From: Synaphobranchus kaupii
Lineage: Eukaryota; Chordata; Actinopteri; Anguilliformes; Synaphobranchidae
Direction of reading: 5' to 3'
Length of the DNA: 64,000 nucleotides
Assembly: GCA_029718625.1 (NCBI GenBank)
Contig: CM056380.1
Location: forward strand, 16,845,019-16,909,018
The position numbers and the translations under genes were made by a program. Below, in pieces: positions 11,562 through 23,149 of the stretch; the first letter of the stretch is position 1, and every line of letters starts with the position of its first letter. Below the pieces are notes generated by a model. The model saw nothing but the letters and a program-made list of their open reading frames with translations, did no database searches and had not been told where the DNA came from.

Positions 11562-13308
11562 CTGCTTGTGTTTACATGTACAGTATACAATCTACCAGAC
11601 ATTGCGTTTTGTGTTGATATATTAATTAATATGTAGCCATTAATATGTAATCAGAAACATTAGATTAAAAAATCTCCTTTCCTCCACTACCACCTCGTCT
11701 CGTGCCCCAGAAACTGATCTTTGTGTCCTCCACTGTCCCAATATTGGAGGAGAAGAGCGAAGCGGCTTCTAACTCGTCTCCTCCTCTCCTCGTCTTGTTC
11801 TAACTCGTCTCCTCTACTGCGGAAGGCTTTTCACATTTCTGGGTGACATCATCATGCTCACGCCCACAGAGATTGGGTGAACTTGTTTTGCATGGGGGAG
11901 GCCTCCCGACCATGACCGAATGAGCACGTTCTGCTATAGTTTTCCACAAAACCACGTGATGCGGGATAGCCCAACATTGTCAAAAACAAGCCCACCTAAT
12001 GTTGGGCTATCCAGCATCATTTGGCGGGCAAGGGAGAAGCTTGCTGCTGGAATCGAGTATAACGGAGTACCCTAATCGGCACCCTAATCGGCACCCTAAT
12101 CAACGTGCATAAGCAAATCAAAGATCCAAAAACCAGCACGGGTCATTTGTAACCACTCGTTGGCGTTTGACATCAATCGCAAGTGCTTTGCCGACTTTCG
12201 TCTTATGTTTTCAGTGGGCAAAGCTAAAGGCCTTCCGCTTGCAAAACAAATCCACCCATTGAAAGATGGCAACAGTGATGATGCATAGCTATGCCTTATG
12301 TGAATTTCCCCAAGATAATGCATTTAGCCTAAATTGTGTGTGCTTATTAACACACATAGGACATAGCATCCTACCCGAAATCTAGACTGCCTACAACGGA
12401 TAACAAAATGCCAGTTTGTTTTTGTGGCTCATATCCTAGAGGCAAATTCAGCAATTTAAGACGGGAAGCAGGTTTAGTTATTTGCTTGTACATGAATGTT
12501 GCTTAAATGAACATGACTTTAAACATAGCCTATATAAACATGGCAGCTACCATTATTTTAGTATGTGAATATGAAATAAATTATTCAACCAATCGTTTCC
12601 AAAGGACTCATAACTCAAATAATATGAAGCAACAAACTTGTTTCACTAATCCACGGAAATGTTTCTGAATTAGTGAGATGAGATGAACTGGCAATATAAT
12701 GTAGGCTGTCGCAATATAGCTACAGTAGCTATATGATATTTAGTGCTCTGTATGTTCAGACACATCGGGCACATCTGGAATTACAGTAAATTGTTATGTT
12801 TGTGTATACCACGAGATGTTTACTTTGATCTAATGTTGCTGCTTACATATTATTTAGTGTCTTGACACAAACCGCAATGTCAGGGACATGTTTATACTGT
12901 GCATGTAACTAGTTGTACTTGAAAGTTACAAGATATTTTGCAGCTTTAAATAGGCTGACCATATGGAAGATCTGTGTTTAGCGATGGGACTATTTGTGGG
13001 CTCGGTGTCAGTCAAGGTTATGATAGGGCAACTTCAAAAGTCGACGACGAAGCATATTAGCTGTCCCAATTTTCTTCAGGCTCCTCGTTCTCACCTTTCC
13101 TATACTCGTCTTCTCCCCTCCTTTCATCTAGTGTACATATTTCTGGGTAGGAGAGGAGAATGTGGAGGTGTGGAGAATATTGGGACCCTCTAGATCCGAC
13201 ACAGCCCGGGGGTACCTTCGGGATCTCACGTCGGTGCAGAACCGCGTAATTTTGCCTCACTCTTTTGCCTCCGCCAGTGTAAAATAGGCTACCGTAATGT
13301 GAACTTAA
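11562..13308 (+). repeat. Second copy of the 1.3-kb block, with two extra segments
   Basis: Collinear with 3144-4462. Extra segments lie at 11994-12158 and about 12369-12651. The first extra segment brings AATGTTGGGCTATCC (11998-12012), the exact complement of GGATAGCCCAACATT at 11964-11978, creating a hairpin. It also has a triplicated CCCTAATCGGCA-type motif at 12069-12100. Whether these are insertions here or deletions in the other copy cannot be decided from one genome. Confidence 0.8.
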
Positions 13309-13556
13309 AGGGTAAGTTCACTATTTTGGACCTTGGACCCTATTTGCGGTCCGTCTTCCATGAACCTGACCCATGAAGTCCATTTTTTCGCTGATCGGTC
13401 CAGTATTGAGTTCGGTACAGATTTCCTGTAGGCTCTCACTGGGCTACAATGGAAGTGAACGGGGCAATCAGAAATGTTATGGAAAAACAACGATAAATGT
13501 GCTTTTATAGCTCAGTGTGTATTCTTATGGTCTCAGTATGCTCTCCTGTGAAATGT

Positions 13557-13831
13557 AGGCTATCGCAAACGCAAACCGAACGGAGGGGGGGGAGTGCCAG
13601 TCGCCCTGCTGTAGAAGAGCGAAGTGGTCGAGCCGGAACATAGTTCTGGATTAAGTCCTGCAGGGAGGCGGGGCCTGTCCTATTGGCTGCAGTGTAGGCC
13701 AGGGTCAGAACTTTGAACCTGATCCTGGCTGCAACTGGCAGCCAGTGGAGAGACCTCAGCAGTGGGGTTACATGGGAAAATTTCGGGAGGTTGAACACAA
13801 GCCGGGCAGCTGCGTTCTGGATCAGTTGAAG
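13557..13831 (-). pseudogene. L2-like LINE reverse transcriptase 3' fragment
   Basis: The minus-strand translation reads LQLIQNAAARLVFNLPKFSH, VTPLLRSLHWLPVAARIRFK and RTGPASLQDLIQNYVPARPL. This is the conserved C-terminal end of L2/CR1-type LINE ORF2 in fish. It is 5'-truncated, as usual for LINE copies, and is fused at 13831 to a plus-strand Tc1 remnant. A related fragment occurs at 47508-48390. Confidence 0.8.
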
Positions 13832-14090
13832 AAAACACTGTTCCCTCATGATGTCCCCATATTCCAACATGATAACACCCCCATACACACTGCTATAAAC
13901 ATTAAAGAATGGTTCCAAGAACATGAGGATGACGTCAAATGCCTTCCATGGTGCAAATTAGATTTTCACCTCCTTCATCCCTCGAAGAACTGGAGACTGT
14001 CCTTCTTGAACAATTGGCCAATACCCCCCTACACACAGTTCAGAAATTGTATGACAGCATTCCTAGAAGGATTGAGACTGTTTTGAAGGC
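13832..14090 (+). pseudogene. Degenerate Tc1/mariner transposase fragment
   Basis: The plus-strand translation FPHDVPIFQHDNTPIHTA, IKEWFQEHEDDVKCLPW and a following degraded NPIENLW-like stretch (HPSKNW) resemble the catalytic region of a Tc1/mariner transposase. The catalytic Glu region is not preserved and no termini were found. Confidence 0.6.
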
Positions 14091-14099
14091 AAAGGGTGG

Positions 14100-14815
14100 G
14101 CCTACTCGTTATTAGTTACTAGATATTCAGTTTTTGTAGGTGTTTCCGATATTTTGTCCACCCCCTTTAACTTCCACATTCTAGCTAGATATCTTAACAC
14201 TGCAACCAGTGAACCATTACAAAAATTCAGACTTCTCAATTCAGCATCTTCGTTATTGTTTATATAATGGCTATTTTCTTTTCTGAACATCAATCGATAA
14301 AATACCGGACAAACAGCACAGGTGCTCAGGGCATTTCGGCTTTTTTAAAATAAATTTTAATAAACTGGCTGCTTGTTATGCTATGAAAAGTCTCCTGAGC
14401 ATGGTTATACTACAGACATGATGTCAAACAAACAAAAGTTGAGAAGTAGAGAAAGATTTGGGCCTTCTTATTCCATGAGCAAAGCATGGTGCCCACGGAC
14501 ACAGATTTACAACTATGATTGTGTGCTTCAGTGGACCTCATCTGTCTGATACAAGGAGGAATCATTCTGAATACCAAGGCTCTGCATCACTGCATTAAAA
14601 AAAATGTCAGTATTTTTTCCCCCCATTGATATCAATGGGGCAACCTTTGACCCCTGTCCTAAATGTTGGTTGGGTTTGACTTACAGAGGTGACCTTGCTA
14701 TATTTTATCATTAGCCAGACTCTGATGGTGTGTGTTAAACGGCATGACTCTACCTCGATCGTAAGCTGAAAAAATATCCCAAACCATCATACTGGACACT
14801 GCTCAAAAGTACTAA
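14100..14815. other. Stretch without recognisable gene
   Basis: No exon or named element was recognised. There are short T and A runs only. Confidence 0.4.
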
Positions 14816-14821
14816 GTATTA

Positions 14822-14970
14822 GGTAGCAAATGTGCCCTATTTTTGAAAAGGTAGCGAATGTGCCCTATTGGTAGCGAATGTGCCTCGTCAATGTAGCGAA
14901 TGTGCCCTATTGGTAGCGAATGTGCCCTATTGGTAGCGAATGTGCCCTATTTTGGTAGCGAATGTGCCAC
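14822..14970 (+). repeat. Short tandem array, 20-bp unit
   Basis: About seven copies of a unit near GGTAGCGAATGTGCCCTATT, with spacing changes between some copies. A (CT)n tract follows at 14981-15013. Confidence 0.9.
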
Positions 14971-14978
14971 ATTCACCT

Positions 14979-14980
<2 letters not shown>

Positions 14981-15013
<33 letters not shown>
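14981..15013. repeat. (CT)n microsatellite
   Basis: An uninterrupted CT dinucleotide run directly read from the sequence. Confidence 0.95.
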
Positions 15014-15016
<3 letters not shown>

Positions 15017-15830
15017 ATCTCTCTTTTTGCAGTCTTTCTCTCCCATACTGGCCTAGTATTAGTGTGATTCCTTTAATACTCTAAATTAATGTGTGATATG
15101 TTATATATCGATCGTTTTTATCGAGCCTCTTTACAGTAATGCATACCGCCGCATCCCTGAAACAGCAGTAAAGATATTTAAGATGTTCAGTTTGATTCAG
15201 TTCAGGGATATGTGTCCCGTGAACGGCCCAAGATGCCAGTGTAGAGAAAAATCGATCCTCCCTACAAGGCGAATGTGATTAAAACATTTTTGATCATTTA
15301 GGCTTTGGCTGAAGGGCATTGAAAATGACACTAACGGACAAACGGGGCGCGGTTTTTGTTATAGCGAACGACAGATTGAGTGACTGAGGGCAGATTGGCT
15401 CTTCCGGGGCTTTCCATCAGGGCCCTGACACTGTGACCCGCGGGCCTGTGGTAAAATTAGCCGTCAGAGCATGAGGTAAGGGCGACTCCAGCGATCGGTG
15501 AGTCACACACGCGACTCAATCCTTCCCGCTCTCCCGGGCGCTGACGTGACCCTCCACTCAGCTGAGCAACACACACCCCAAAAACCTGGGGTGACTAAAT
15601 GTCAGAATGTGGCGCCCCAACAGGACCCCTGGTGAACTACCGCGAAATACGGTTCTATTTCGGTAAAGAACAACAGGAGTGCACTCACTTGTATGCATAC
15701 AAGTCCCGGAATAGACAGCTGATGGACATTACTCTGCAAGTAGAGATTCCTGCCTGTTCCTCAAAACTGCCAACAAATGTTTGATGGGGATAATTACTAA
15801 GGAAATGGTAATTACTCAGTCAGACAGACC

Positions 15831-15913
15831 ACACACACACAACACACAACAAAAATGCACACACACAAAATGCAAAAAAAACACAAACACATGCACGCAC
15901 GCACGCACGCACA

Positions 15914-15972
<59 letters not shown>
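15831..15972. repeat. CA-rich tract and (CA)n microsatellite
   Basis: CA-rich sequence with a short (GCAC)n part around 15894-15911, then a pure (CA)n run of about 60 bases. Confidence 0.95.
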
Positions 15973-16391
15973 CCCTTATTCTGGAGCTTTGCTGATTATG
16001 AAGGCAAAAGCATGCGAAATCGGCCGCGTTAATATATTACTGGTGCATGGATTCCATCCAGAAATGCATTCAGCTGAGGGGGCACGAGCTGTGACACTGT
16101 AAACAGACAGGGTATTCTGTACACAATCACTATCTAAGAGCAGAACTCAGTATTACTACAAGGACCAAATATAAGAATAAAAAGAGGACAATGAACTCAA
16201 ATCCCCATGTAATTGACACCTAGTTTTAGTATAACAAACGGCAGACCGTACCCAGACAGGGATGACCTCCGCTGACACAAGCACAGGCGTTCCAAGTCTG
16301 ATCCGATCATTTATTAATGACTCGGAGCGGTCTGGGAAGAAGAAGTGTGTTCTGGGAACGCTGGAACCAATCAATGGGTTTTACTGGCAGT

Positions 16392-16393
<2 letters not shown>

Positions 16394-16455
<62 letters not shown>

Positions 16456-16498
16456 TACACACACACACACACAGCTCACACAAACACAGACACACACA
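16394..16498. repeat. (CA)n microsatellite
   Basis: Nearly pure CA run with a few interruptions after 16452. Confidence 0.95.
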
Positions 16499-17224
16499 CC
16501 ACAGACCCAAACGGGCCAGAACAGGAACGTCTGGGCTCCACGCTGCTACTGTATTTAGCTGTTTTCGCCTCCACTGCCAGCGCTCGCTGCATCCTCTATC
16601 GGAAGGTTACCAGGAAGAGCTCCTTCCTCTGAATCCGCAAGCGCCGGCCCAGAACTCCTTACCCGCTTCTGCCATCTCTGATGGCCGTAAATCAGGGGCC
16701 TGTTAAATTCTGAGTGCTTCTCACAGCGCGCGCGATTCATAACGGTAATGAAATGTCGGTGACCTGCATAGCTCTCTCAATCATCTCACATGGACTAACA
16801 TCAGTGAGAAGGCCTTCGGTACCATATAGAATATGCTGACACAACTTCTCATAAACCACTTTATATCTATAGAAGGCTGGCAACACACGCAGGCTTGTCT
16901 ATTTAAAACTCCCATTGTCCGAGCAGTACTTTATAACTAAGGATCTAAACGTGAAATCCAATTGCTAGCATAGATTTATAGAGTTCCAGCGGACAGCTTT
17001 GTGAAAAACCAGCGACTAACATGGATTGTCTTTGTCGTGTTAGCTGCACAACGTCCTAAAAACCGACATCACAGTATTATACATGTTAAAAACGAAGAAA
17101 GGTGCAGCAGAATAATATGAGATGTGAAAGTTGAAAAGCCTGGCATCTACAATCTGTACCATATACACATGGAGCCCTGTAATTCTTTAGTCTTGAATTC
17201 TGGCTAAGGGGCGTATTTACATTG

Positions 17225-17278
17225 CTTTACATTACAATAGCTTAGCAGACGCTCTTATCCAGAGTGGCATACGGAAGT
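17225..17278 (-). repeat. SINE 3' tail fragment
   Basis: On the minus strand it reads CTCTGGATAAGAGCGTCTGC followed by TAAGC and TGTAATGTAAA-type sequence. This is the 3' tail shared by tRNA-derived fish SINEs. No promoter boxes accompany it. The same tail ends the SINE at 24285-24505. Confidence 0.75.
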
Positions 17279-17382
17279 AGAGATCAGCGGAGATAGCTCT
17301 CAGGCGTGCAGGATAACGCTTTACTGAGCTCCAGGTTTGTTAAGGCATGAGAACGTACGGTGAGAGCGCGCGCGCGCTCAGG

Positions 17383-17417
17383 GGTGGGGGGGGTGGGGGG
17401 GGTGGGGGGGGGGGGGT
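17383..17417. repeat. G-rich tract
   Basis: Runs of six or more G separated by single T residues, ending a few bases before the itga7 exon 1 donor (read on the minus strand as a C-rich start of intron 1). Potentially G-quadruplex forming on the plus strand. Confidence 0.9.
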
Positions 17418-17425
17418 CCACTCAC

Positions 17426-17640
17426 CAGCTGTGCGGCTCAGGGGTCAGCTGCCGGTGGAGCGCAACGGAGAAGCCGAAAAAGCTGCCCTCCTCCCCCGCC
17501 TTGGTCAGGGTCCCCGCCGTGTCCAGATTGAACCCCGCGCCGGGGGAGGAGAGCGCCAGGACGGCGCAGAGGGACAGGAGCCAGCGGAGCGGGGAGGCCG
17601 CCCCGCTCCGCGCGGGACGAGGCGCCGGCTGCAGGTACAT
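17426..17640 (-). CDS. itga7: Integrin alpha-7, first coding exon (partial gene)
   Basis: Integrin alpha-7 pairs with beta-1 as a laminin receptor at muscle cell membranes (known for the family). The exon encodes 71 residues plus two bases. Residues 1-36 form a signal peptide with hydrophobic core WLLSLCAVLAL and a cleavage site after SSPGAG. The mature chain starts FNLD at residue 37, and FGFSVALHRQL is the conserved first blade of the beta-propeller; this combination fits ITGA7 better than ITGA6 or ITGA3. The exon ends CACAGCTG before a GTGAGT donor (17425 downwards), splitting a Trp codon. The start at 17640 was chosen because it leaves a normal-length signal peptide; the frame stays open upstream to 17979 through GA-repeat sequence that is probably 5' UTR. 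The remaining exons are outside the window to the left, so intron 1 exceeds 17 kb unless I missed an exon. Confidence 0.88.
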
Positions 17641-17786
17641 TCCCAGAGAAGGTTCCGGTAGGCGGGGAGACACGAGGGTATTCCTGAGTGCGGCTCGAGG
17701 CGGTGCAGAGGAAAGTGCTCCTGGAATCCTGTTTCCCTCTTCTCCTTCTACTTCTTCTTCCTGATGGCCTTGTTCTTTACCCTCTC

Positions 17787-17833
<47 letters not shown>

Positions 17834-18045
17834 TTGCTGCTGTCAGTCTGAGCAGCCTGAGAAAAACTGCGCTGTGTGTGAGCTGTTTCGCGCGCGCCCG
17901 TGTGTGTGTGTGTGTGTGTGTGTGAGTACCTCCCCCCTCTAAACCTGAGTTGCCTCTGTGACAGAGAGACAGAGGACAAGTGCCTCGAATAGCCCGTTCA
18001 CTCCTCCCCTCTCATCCCCTCCCCTCCTCTCTCTCTCTCCCACTG

Positions 18046-18079
<34 letters not shown>

Positions 18080-18180
18080 AGCTGACATCAACACTCAGGG
18101 TACTGCTGCCAAAATACCAGCCGGCGTTGTCGGGATACTTGGAAGCATTTGAAAAGGACTGGAGGGAGAGAAAAATAGAA
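17641..18180 (-). promoter_or_regulatory. itga7 5' UTR / promoter-proximal region with GA/CT tracts
   Basis: This lies upstream of the itga7 start codon on the minus strand. It contains a (TC)n run at 17786-17830, a (TG)n run at 17900-17923, and CT-rich sequence at 18020-18080 (plus-strand reading). On the sense strand these are GA-rich (GAGA-type) and CA-rich stretches. No TATA box was recognised. The transcription start is not determinable from sequence alone. Confidence 0.45.
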
Positions 18181-18826
18181 GAGTTTAAAAAAAAATTTTT
18201 TTTTTTATAACAGCTGAAAGCGAATGCTAACAGGTACTGGGTGCGAGACACAAGAGAAAATAATTAAAGAAGGAGAAAGGGGGAAAAGAAAGAAAGGAAA
18301 GCTGAGGAGAGATTCTGTGTGAGTTTTTCTTGCGGTCCGAAATGTGGGTGCAAGCCCTGTTTCCAGATCATGTTTGGTGATGCGGAACTAACGTTTATGA
18401 CGATTAACAGCATAATGTGCACAGCGACCCGTAAAGCAGGGAGCGCTGGATTGACTTTCCCCCGGCTTCTCTGGCAGACAGAGGGGAAAGTGTGTCGAAC
18501 AGACAAAGAAACAGACGTTCTAAAGGGATTAAAATAATAAGTATAATAAAGACACAGAGACATGCTCTGAATGTGGATTGCGTAGATGCACATAATTAAA
18601 GGAACGCGCAGGTGTAGATAATTACAGAAACAAAGTTTGACAAAGTTACATTGTGCAAAGTGAGGACTGAGTCTATTTTCTGTAGGAGTTCATGGATTAA
18701 TTCCCATCTGATTCCACCCTTTATGGTGGGAGACTGAATGTACAGGACTTCACTCCCAGCTACAACAGGAGGGTCACATCCTGTGGCCTGTAACCAGCCC
18801 ACACTCGACTACACATAGCCTATAAT

Positions 18827-18895
18827 ACACACACATACACACACGCATTCACACAGACACACACACACTCGCACACACACACCATGTACACGCAC

Positions 18896-18953
<58 letters not shown>

Positions 18954-18975
18954 CACGCATGCACACACACATGCT
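18827..18975. repeat. CA-rich tract with (CA)n
   Basis: Mixed CA-rich repeat with a pure (CA)n run at about 18901-18949. Confidence 0.95.
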
Positions 18976-19067
18976 TCACATTGTGGGAAAGTTGGTCACA
19001 GCTGCTGGGGATCTGACTGGCTGATTTCTCCCTCCCCTGTTTCACTGCTCAGCTGTCACTCAGAACC

Positions 19068-19172
19068 CTCCCACCTCCACCAGGACCACCCCCTCCCCAC
19101 CCCACCCCCACCAGCACCACCCCAGCCTCCACTTACAGCACCACCCCCACCCACACCTCCACCAGCAGTGGT
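19068..19172. repeat. CCACC-rich low-complexity tract
   Basis: Imperfect repetition of CCACC/CCCCAC trinucleotide-like motifs. No exon is supported here. Confidence 0.8.
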
Positions 19173-19189
19173 TTAACCAGCCCTGGGGC

Positions 19190-20540
19190 CCCTGCGTTGG
19201 GCTGCAAGTCTCCCTGCTACTGCCCTCTGCTGCCCTGGTGTGGTGAAAAAGACCAGCCCCTTTCTGCTCTCTCATCCCCTGGAAACCTGCAGGTTCAACA
19301 GGTTCACATTTACATCCTTCTGCAAACAATAGAGAGGGGAAGATTTCTGCTAATGCGATTTCACTTATTCCCTGACCACCTGTGCTATATATCTGTCTAT
19401 CATCTTCCGTTTGGGAAAAATACAACATATGTGTCAGTCTCAATTAGAGGTACGATGAATGAGCCCAACGGAGTTGATTTCCCAGGGTGCATCTGATATG
19501 TATATTTCTCAATAAGACTCCCACTGTATGGTTGTTTTTCCTAAGGGCGGGTCTGATACATACAGTATGTACGTCCGCAGGGGCGTTTGATCTCCCCGTA
19601 TGGTGAAACGCTTACAGAGCGCTTCGGAGTTGTTTTCAGAGAGCACGGCCTGTTGTTGGGAAGGATTTTGTAGGATGCGCCACGCCTGGTACTTCATCAA
19701 GGAGCGCAGCCGGGAAGAGGCAGCGGGGGGACGCTCCCGTTTCCGGAGACCCAAACAGAAGACAGGAATGAAAAACACTGCACTGACCCGCCTCCGCTCT
19801 GTTGCCTGGATGCCTTTTCTCCCGAATGGCGAGCTATTTACATGAGCTGACCACATAGGACAGGCATGGGCTTCAGAACATTCTAGAAACTCTGGAACAC
19901 ACCTTCGCAGAGAATGATTAGAATTCACACAGCGCGGCAGAACAAACTGCAGGGTCACTTGTTGGTTTCTTGACCTCAGATTCTACTGCTCTGTACAGGC
20001 CATAGACAATGAACAATTTTTCCAGCTAATTTTGTCAGGATCATTATATGTAGGGGTGGGAATCGATTCTCTTATCGATTCCAGCATGTATTCCCGACAG
20101 CTACGCATAGCAAAACAACGTCACGTCGTGCGCGCCGTCGTTTTTCATTCAGTCAGCGCATGATGGCAGGCAGAGTTTGGCGCCCCGTCTAAAAATATAA
20201 ACGTAATTTTTTTTAAACTAATACTACTGCTACTGTCATTTAAAAATCAATAGAAAATGTGTTCACGTAAGCTCCTTTTTGTGATCCGTCTTCGGAAATG
20301 ATCAACTATTCAGAACTATAACAGATTTGTGGAGTGTGTGGAGTCTATAACCAACTACAAGTGTAAAACTACAGTGTTTTGATTGGCGGTAGACTAATCT
20401 GACAACGATTGCCTGCTTGGCGACGCACAGATGAGTAGCCTAGATTTGGAAAGCGAATAATTAACCTAAATTAGCTAAATTATAATCTTCAATCTTCGTC
20501 ATCTTCAGCTAATAAGAGAAGCCAGCTTGCCTCAGGTAAC
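19190..20540. other. Stretch without recognisable gene
   Basis: No exon, transposase or array was recognised on either strand. Confidence 0.4.
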
Positions 20541-20552
20541 GTTAAAGATCTC

Positions 20553-22591
20553 GGGCCCTATCTTACACCCGGCGCAAAGCCGCGCTAACCCAAACGCAAG
20601 TGTCTTTGCTATCTTACACCCGGCGCATTGTTCAAAATAACGCCTTGCGTTCACGGGCCCTATCTTACACGCGGCGCTAACCCAAACGCAAGTGTCTTTG
20701 CTATTTTACACCCGGCGCATGGTTCATAATAACGCCTAGCGCTCACGTCCTTTAACTAGCATGTATTCTTGCTCCATCACAAGTGAACTGGGCGTGTTGG
20801 TCTTAAGACGAGGAGTGGCCAGGATTCTTTCTGGCGTATTGCTATCTTGAGCCAGCAGAAAGCGCTTGCGCTAGAACCACCACAAACCTGGTCTAAAGTC
20901 ATGTCGCAGTTGTTTACATGTTATTTTAACGGCGCATATAAGTGCGTCTACATAGGCGTGTGCACAACGCGCGTACCATCCTGTCTGTTACACACAGGGC
21001 GCGCACAAGCATGACTAAAATATCTAGATCACAATGCGAAATATTATTATTGGCTATGTCAAAAATGCATAATAATAAAAGGTTCCATAGGTCCACATAC
21101 CTTTCCCTCAGCGAAGGGAAACGATGCCACATTACATTGCTCTCAGCCCACTCCATCAACATCCAGGCTATGAGCGATGGTATGGGACAATGGCTATCCG
21201 TTAAAAAGGAGCTGATAACACCTATATCAAGCCTAATGCGCGAATTGTCATTTACACCTAATGCGTGAATTGTCATTCAATGGAAACTCGCGCACTGCAA
21301 TAGACGGACATTTGAGTTTTGAAAATGCGCTTCAGATGTCATTACAATACAGGTCTGTTTATCTAGGAATACAGCCTGTAAGTAAATAGAATGGTTTGTG
21401 ACTGAAAAAAGTTTAAAACCTTGTCCAGTGAATATTGCTTTTATTGTTTTTCAAATAGCCTAGGCTACAGCGGATTCGCTATGCATAAGGTTTTTTTCGA
21501 TAGCCTATGGTTAAAAAACGGAGATACGTAAATGTCACCATGTTAACTGAATTGTAACCTTAGTTATTCTTCGTCCTTCATATTTTTTAAATTACAGTGA
21601 CAAGGTTTCCATACCCTCAGCTTATTAAAACCCCGTTGATTTCATCTGTTATTCCATAACTGAACAAAATATTTTAAAGAGAACTAAGCGTCTAATTAGA
21701 AACGAAAACAAATTTGCAGCACGTTACAATTAATTCACAATTAATTTAAATACCATTATCTGCATGTGCGCTTTAGAGGAGCAGGTCTGTTTCCCCTGCT
21801 GTAAAGCGCACTTTTAACGGTCTTCCTGGGAAAGTGGATTGTTTTAAAGCATTACGCTACCAGTAAAACTGGTTGGTCACATTTCCATAAGCAGGACATT
21901 ATAAAAGAAGGGAAAATATGCGTGAACCTATGGGTTGCCAACCTGACAGCTTTATTGTATTTGTTGTCATCATTAAGGCAAAATAACGTTATTAATTTTA
22001 TTAAACAAAATTAGAATGCAGGTAATGAACTTCGGATGAAGCTTGAACATGAGTTCATTGCTTCATTGCATAATCAAACGAAATTCGTTAAACAAGCAGG
22101 CTAATTTGGCGTTTTCTAAGGTGAGACGGAAGCCATTGGTAGCTTATTCTCAGCTGTTGCAGGTGCCTTTAACTAAATTTAACCGCATATATTTTGTAGA
22201 ATAACAGCACTGTCGGGAATTACCGGGAACTCATAATGGTTTGTCCGAATAATATTTATCATAGGCTACTATTGATCCATATAGTCTATTCCTTGATCGC
22301 ACTAAACACGCACGAGGATGTCTGTTTCGCCATCATATAAGCAATCCGCCAAGGTGGAAAAGCAGGCTTTTAAAGGGAATGGGATATGACATTTTGATTG
22401 GTTTATTGCATGTCACGCCCAAGACACACCTATAATTAATGAAGAGACTAGGTTCAGCCCACTTGCACGCTGCACCGTGCTTAGCGCCCAAAAAACACGC
22501 CGTTAAAAAAGCAAAAGTGGACTTGGACACGCCCTAAATGGACTTAGCGCCATGCGCTTAGACCAAGCGCCAAGATCGCCAAGATAGGGCC
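20553..22591. mobile_element. Non-autonomous DNA transposon with GGGCCCTATCTT ends
   Basis: The left end reads GGGCCCTATCTTACACCCGG and the right end AAGATAGGGCCC (about 22580-22591). The right arm contains the GCGCTTAGACC / GGACACGCCCTAAATGG sequence of a family widespread in fish genomes (recognised from memory; I am unsure between Harbinger-like and hAT-like). The left terminus is duplicated: a second GGGCCCTATCTTACAC copy starts at about 20657, followed again by AACCCAAACGCAAGTGTCTT. The 2-kb interior has no transposase that I recognise. Confidence 0.7.
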
Positions 22592-22779
22592 CCTCATCTT
22601 TCTTCCATGTAAATGTTGCCTATAGGCTAAATGAGATAGGAGAGCATGGTGACAGGGGATGCTCTTCTGATACAGAAACCAACGAAAACGTTACGGTGCA
22701 GCTTTAGGAGACACGCCTAGGAGCGTAACTAACTCATAAGTAAAGTTTGCGATCTTCGTTAGAAAATGAAACTACAAAT

Positions 22780-23140
22780 CTTCAAAGTAGCCACCCTTTT
22801 CCTTGATAACAGCTTTGCACATTCGACCTGGAAATAAGGTATCAAGAGTCTTTCGATATCCTTTTATACAGAGTCATGATAGCATCACCTGTTTACCTGT
22901 GGAATACCTGTTTACCACAGAAGTTGGTTGAGAGAATGGCAAGAATGTGCAAAGCCGTTATCAAGGCAAAGGGTGGCTACTTTGAAGAATCTAAAATATA
23001 ACACTTTTTTTTATTTGTTTGCATAATTTAATGTTATCTCATTGTTTTGATGACTTTACTATTCTAAAATGTGGAAAACAGTAAAAAAAAACTTTAAAAA
23101 ACCTTATGAGTAGGTGTGTCCAAACTTTTGATTGGTACTG
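22780..23140. mobile_element. Tc1-terminus foldback element, left end truncated
   Basis: The right end reads AGGTGTGTCCAAACTTTTGA, TTGGTACTG and then a TA target dinucleotide. The arms are TTCAAAGTAGCCACCC (left, 22779 onwards) and GGGTGGCTACTTTGAAGAAT (right, 22971 onwards). The fragment between them matches the right arm of the larger palindromic element at 49983-50950. It is an internally deleted relative without transposase. Confidence 0.75.
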
Positions 23141-23149
23141 TACACACAG

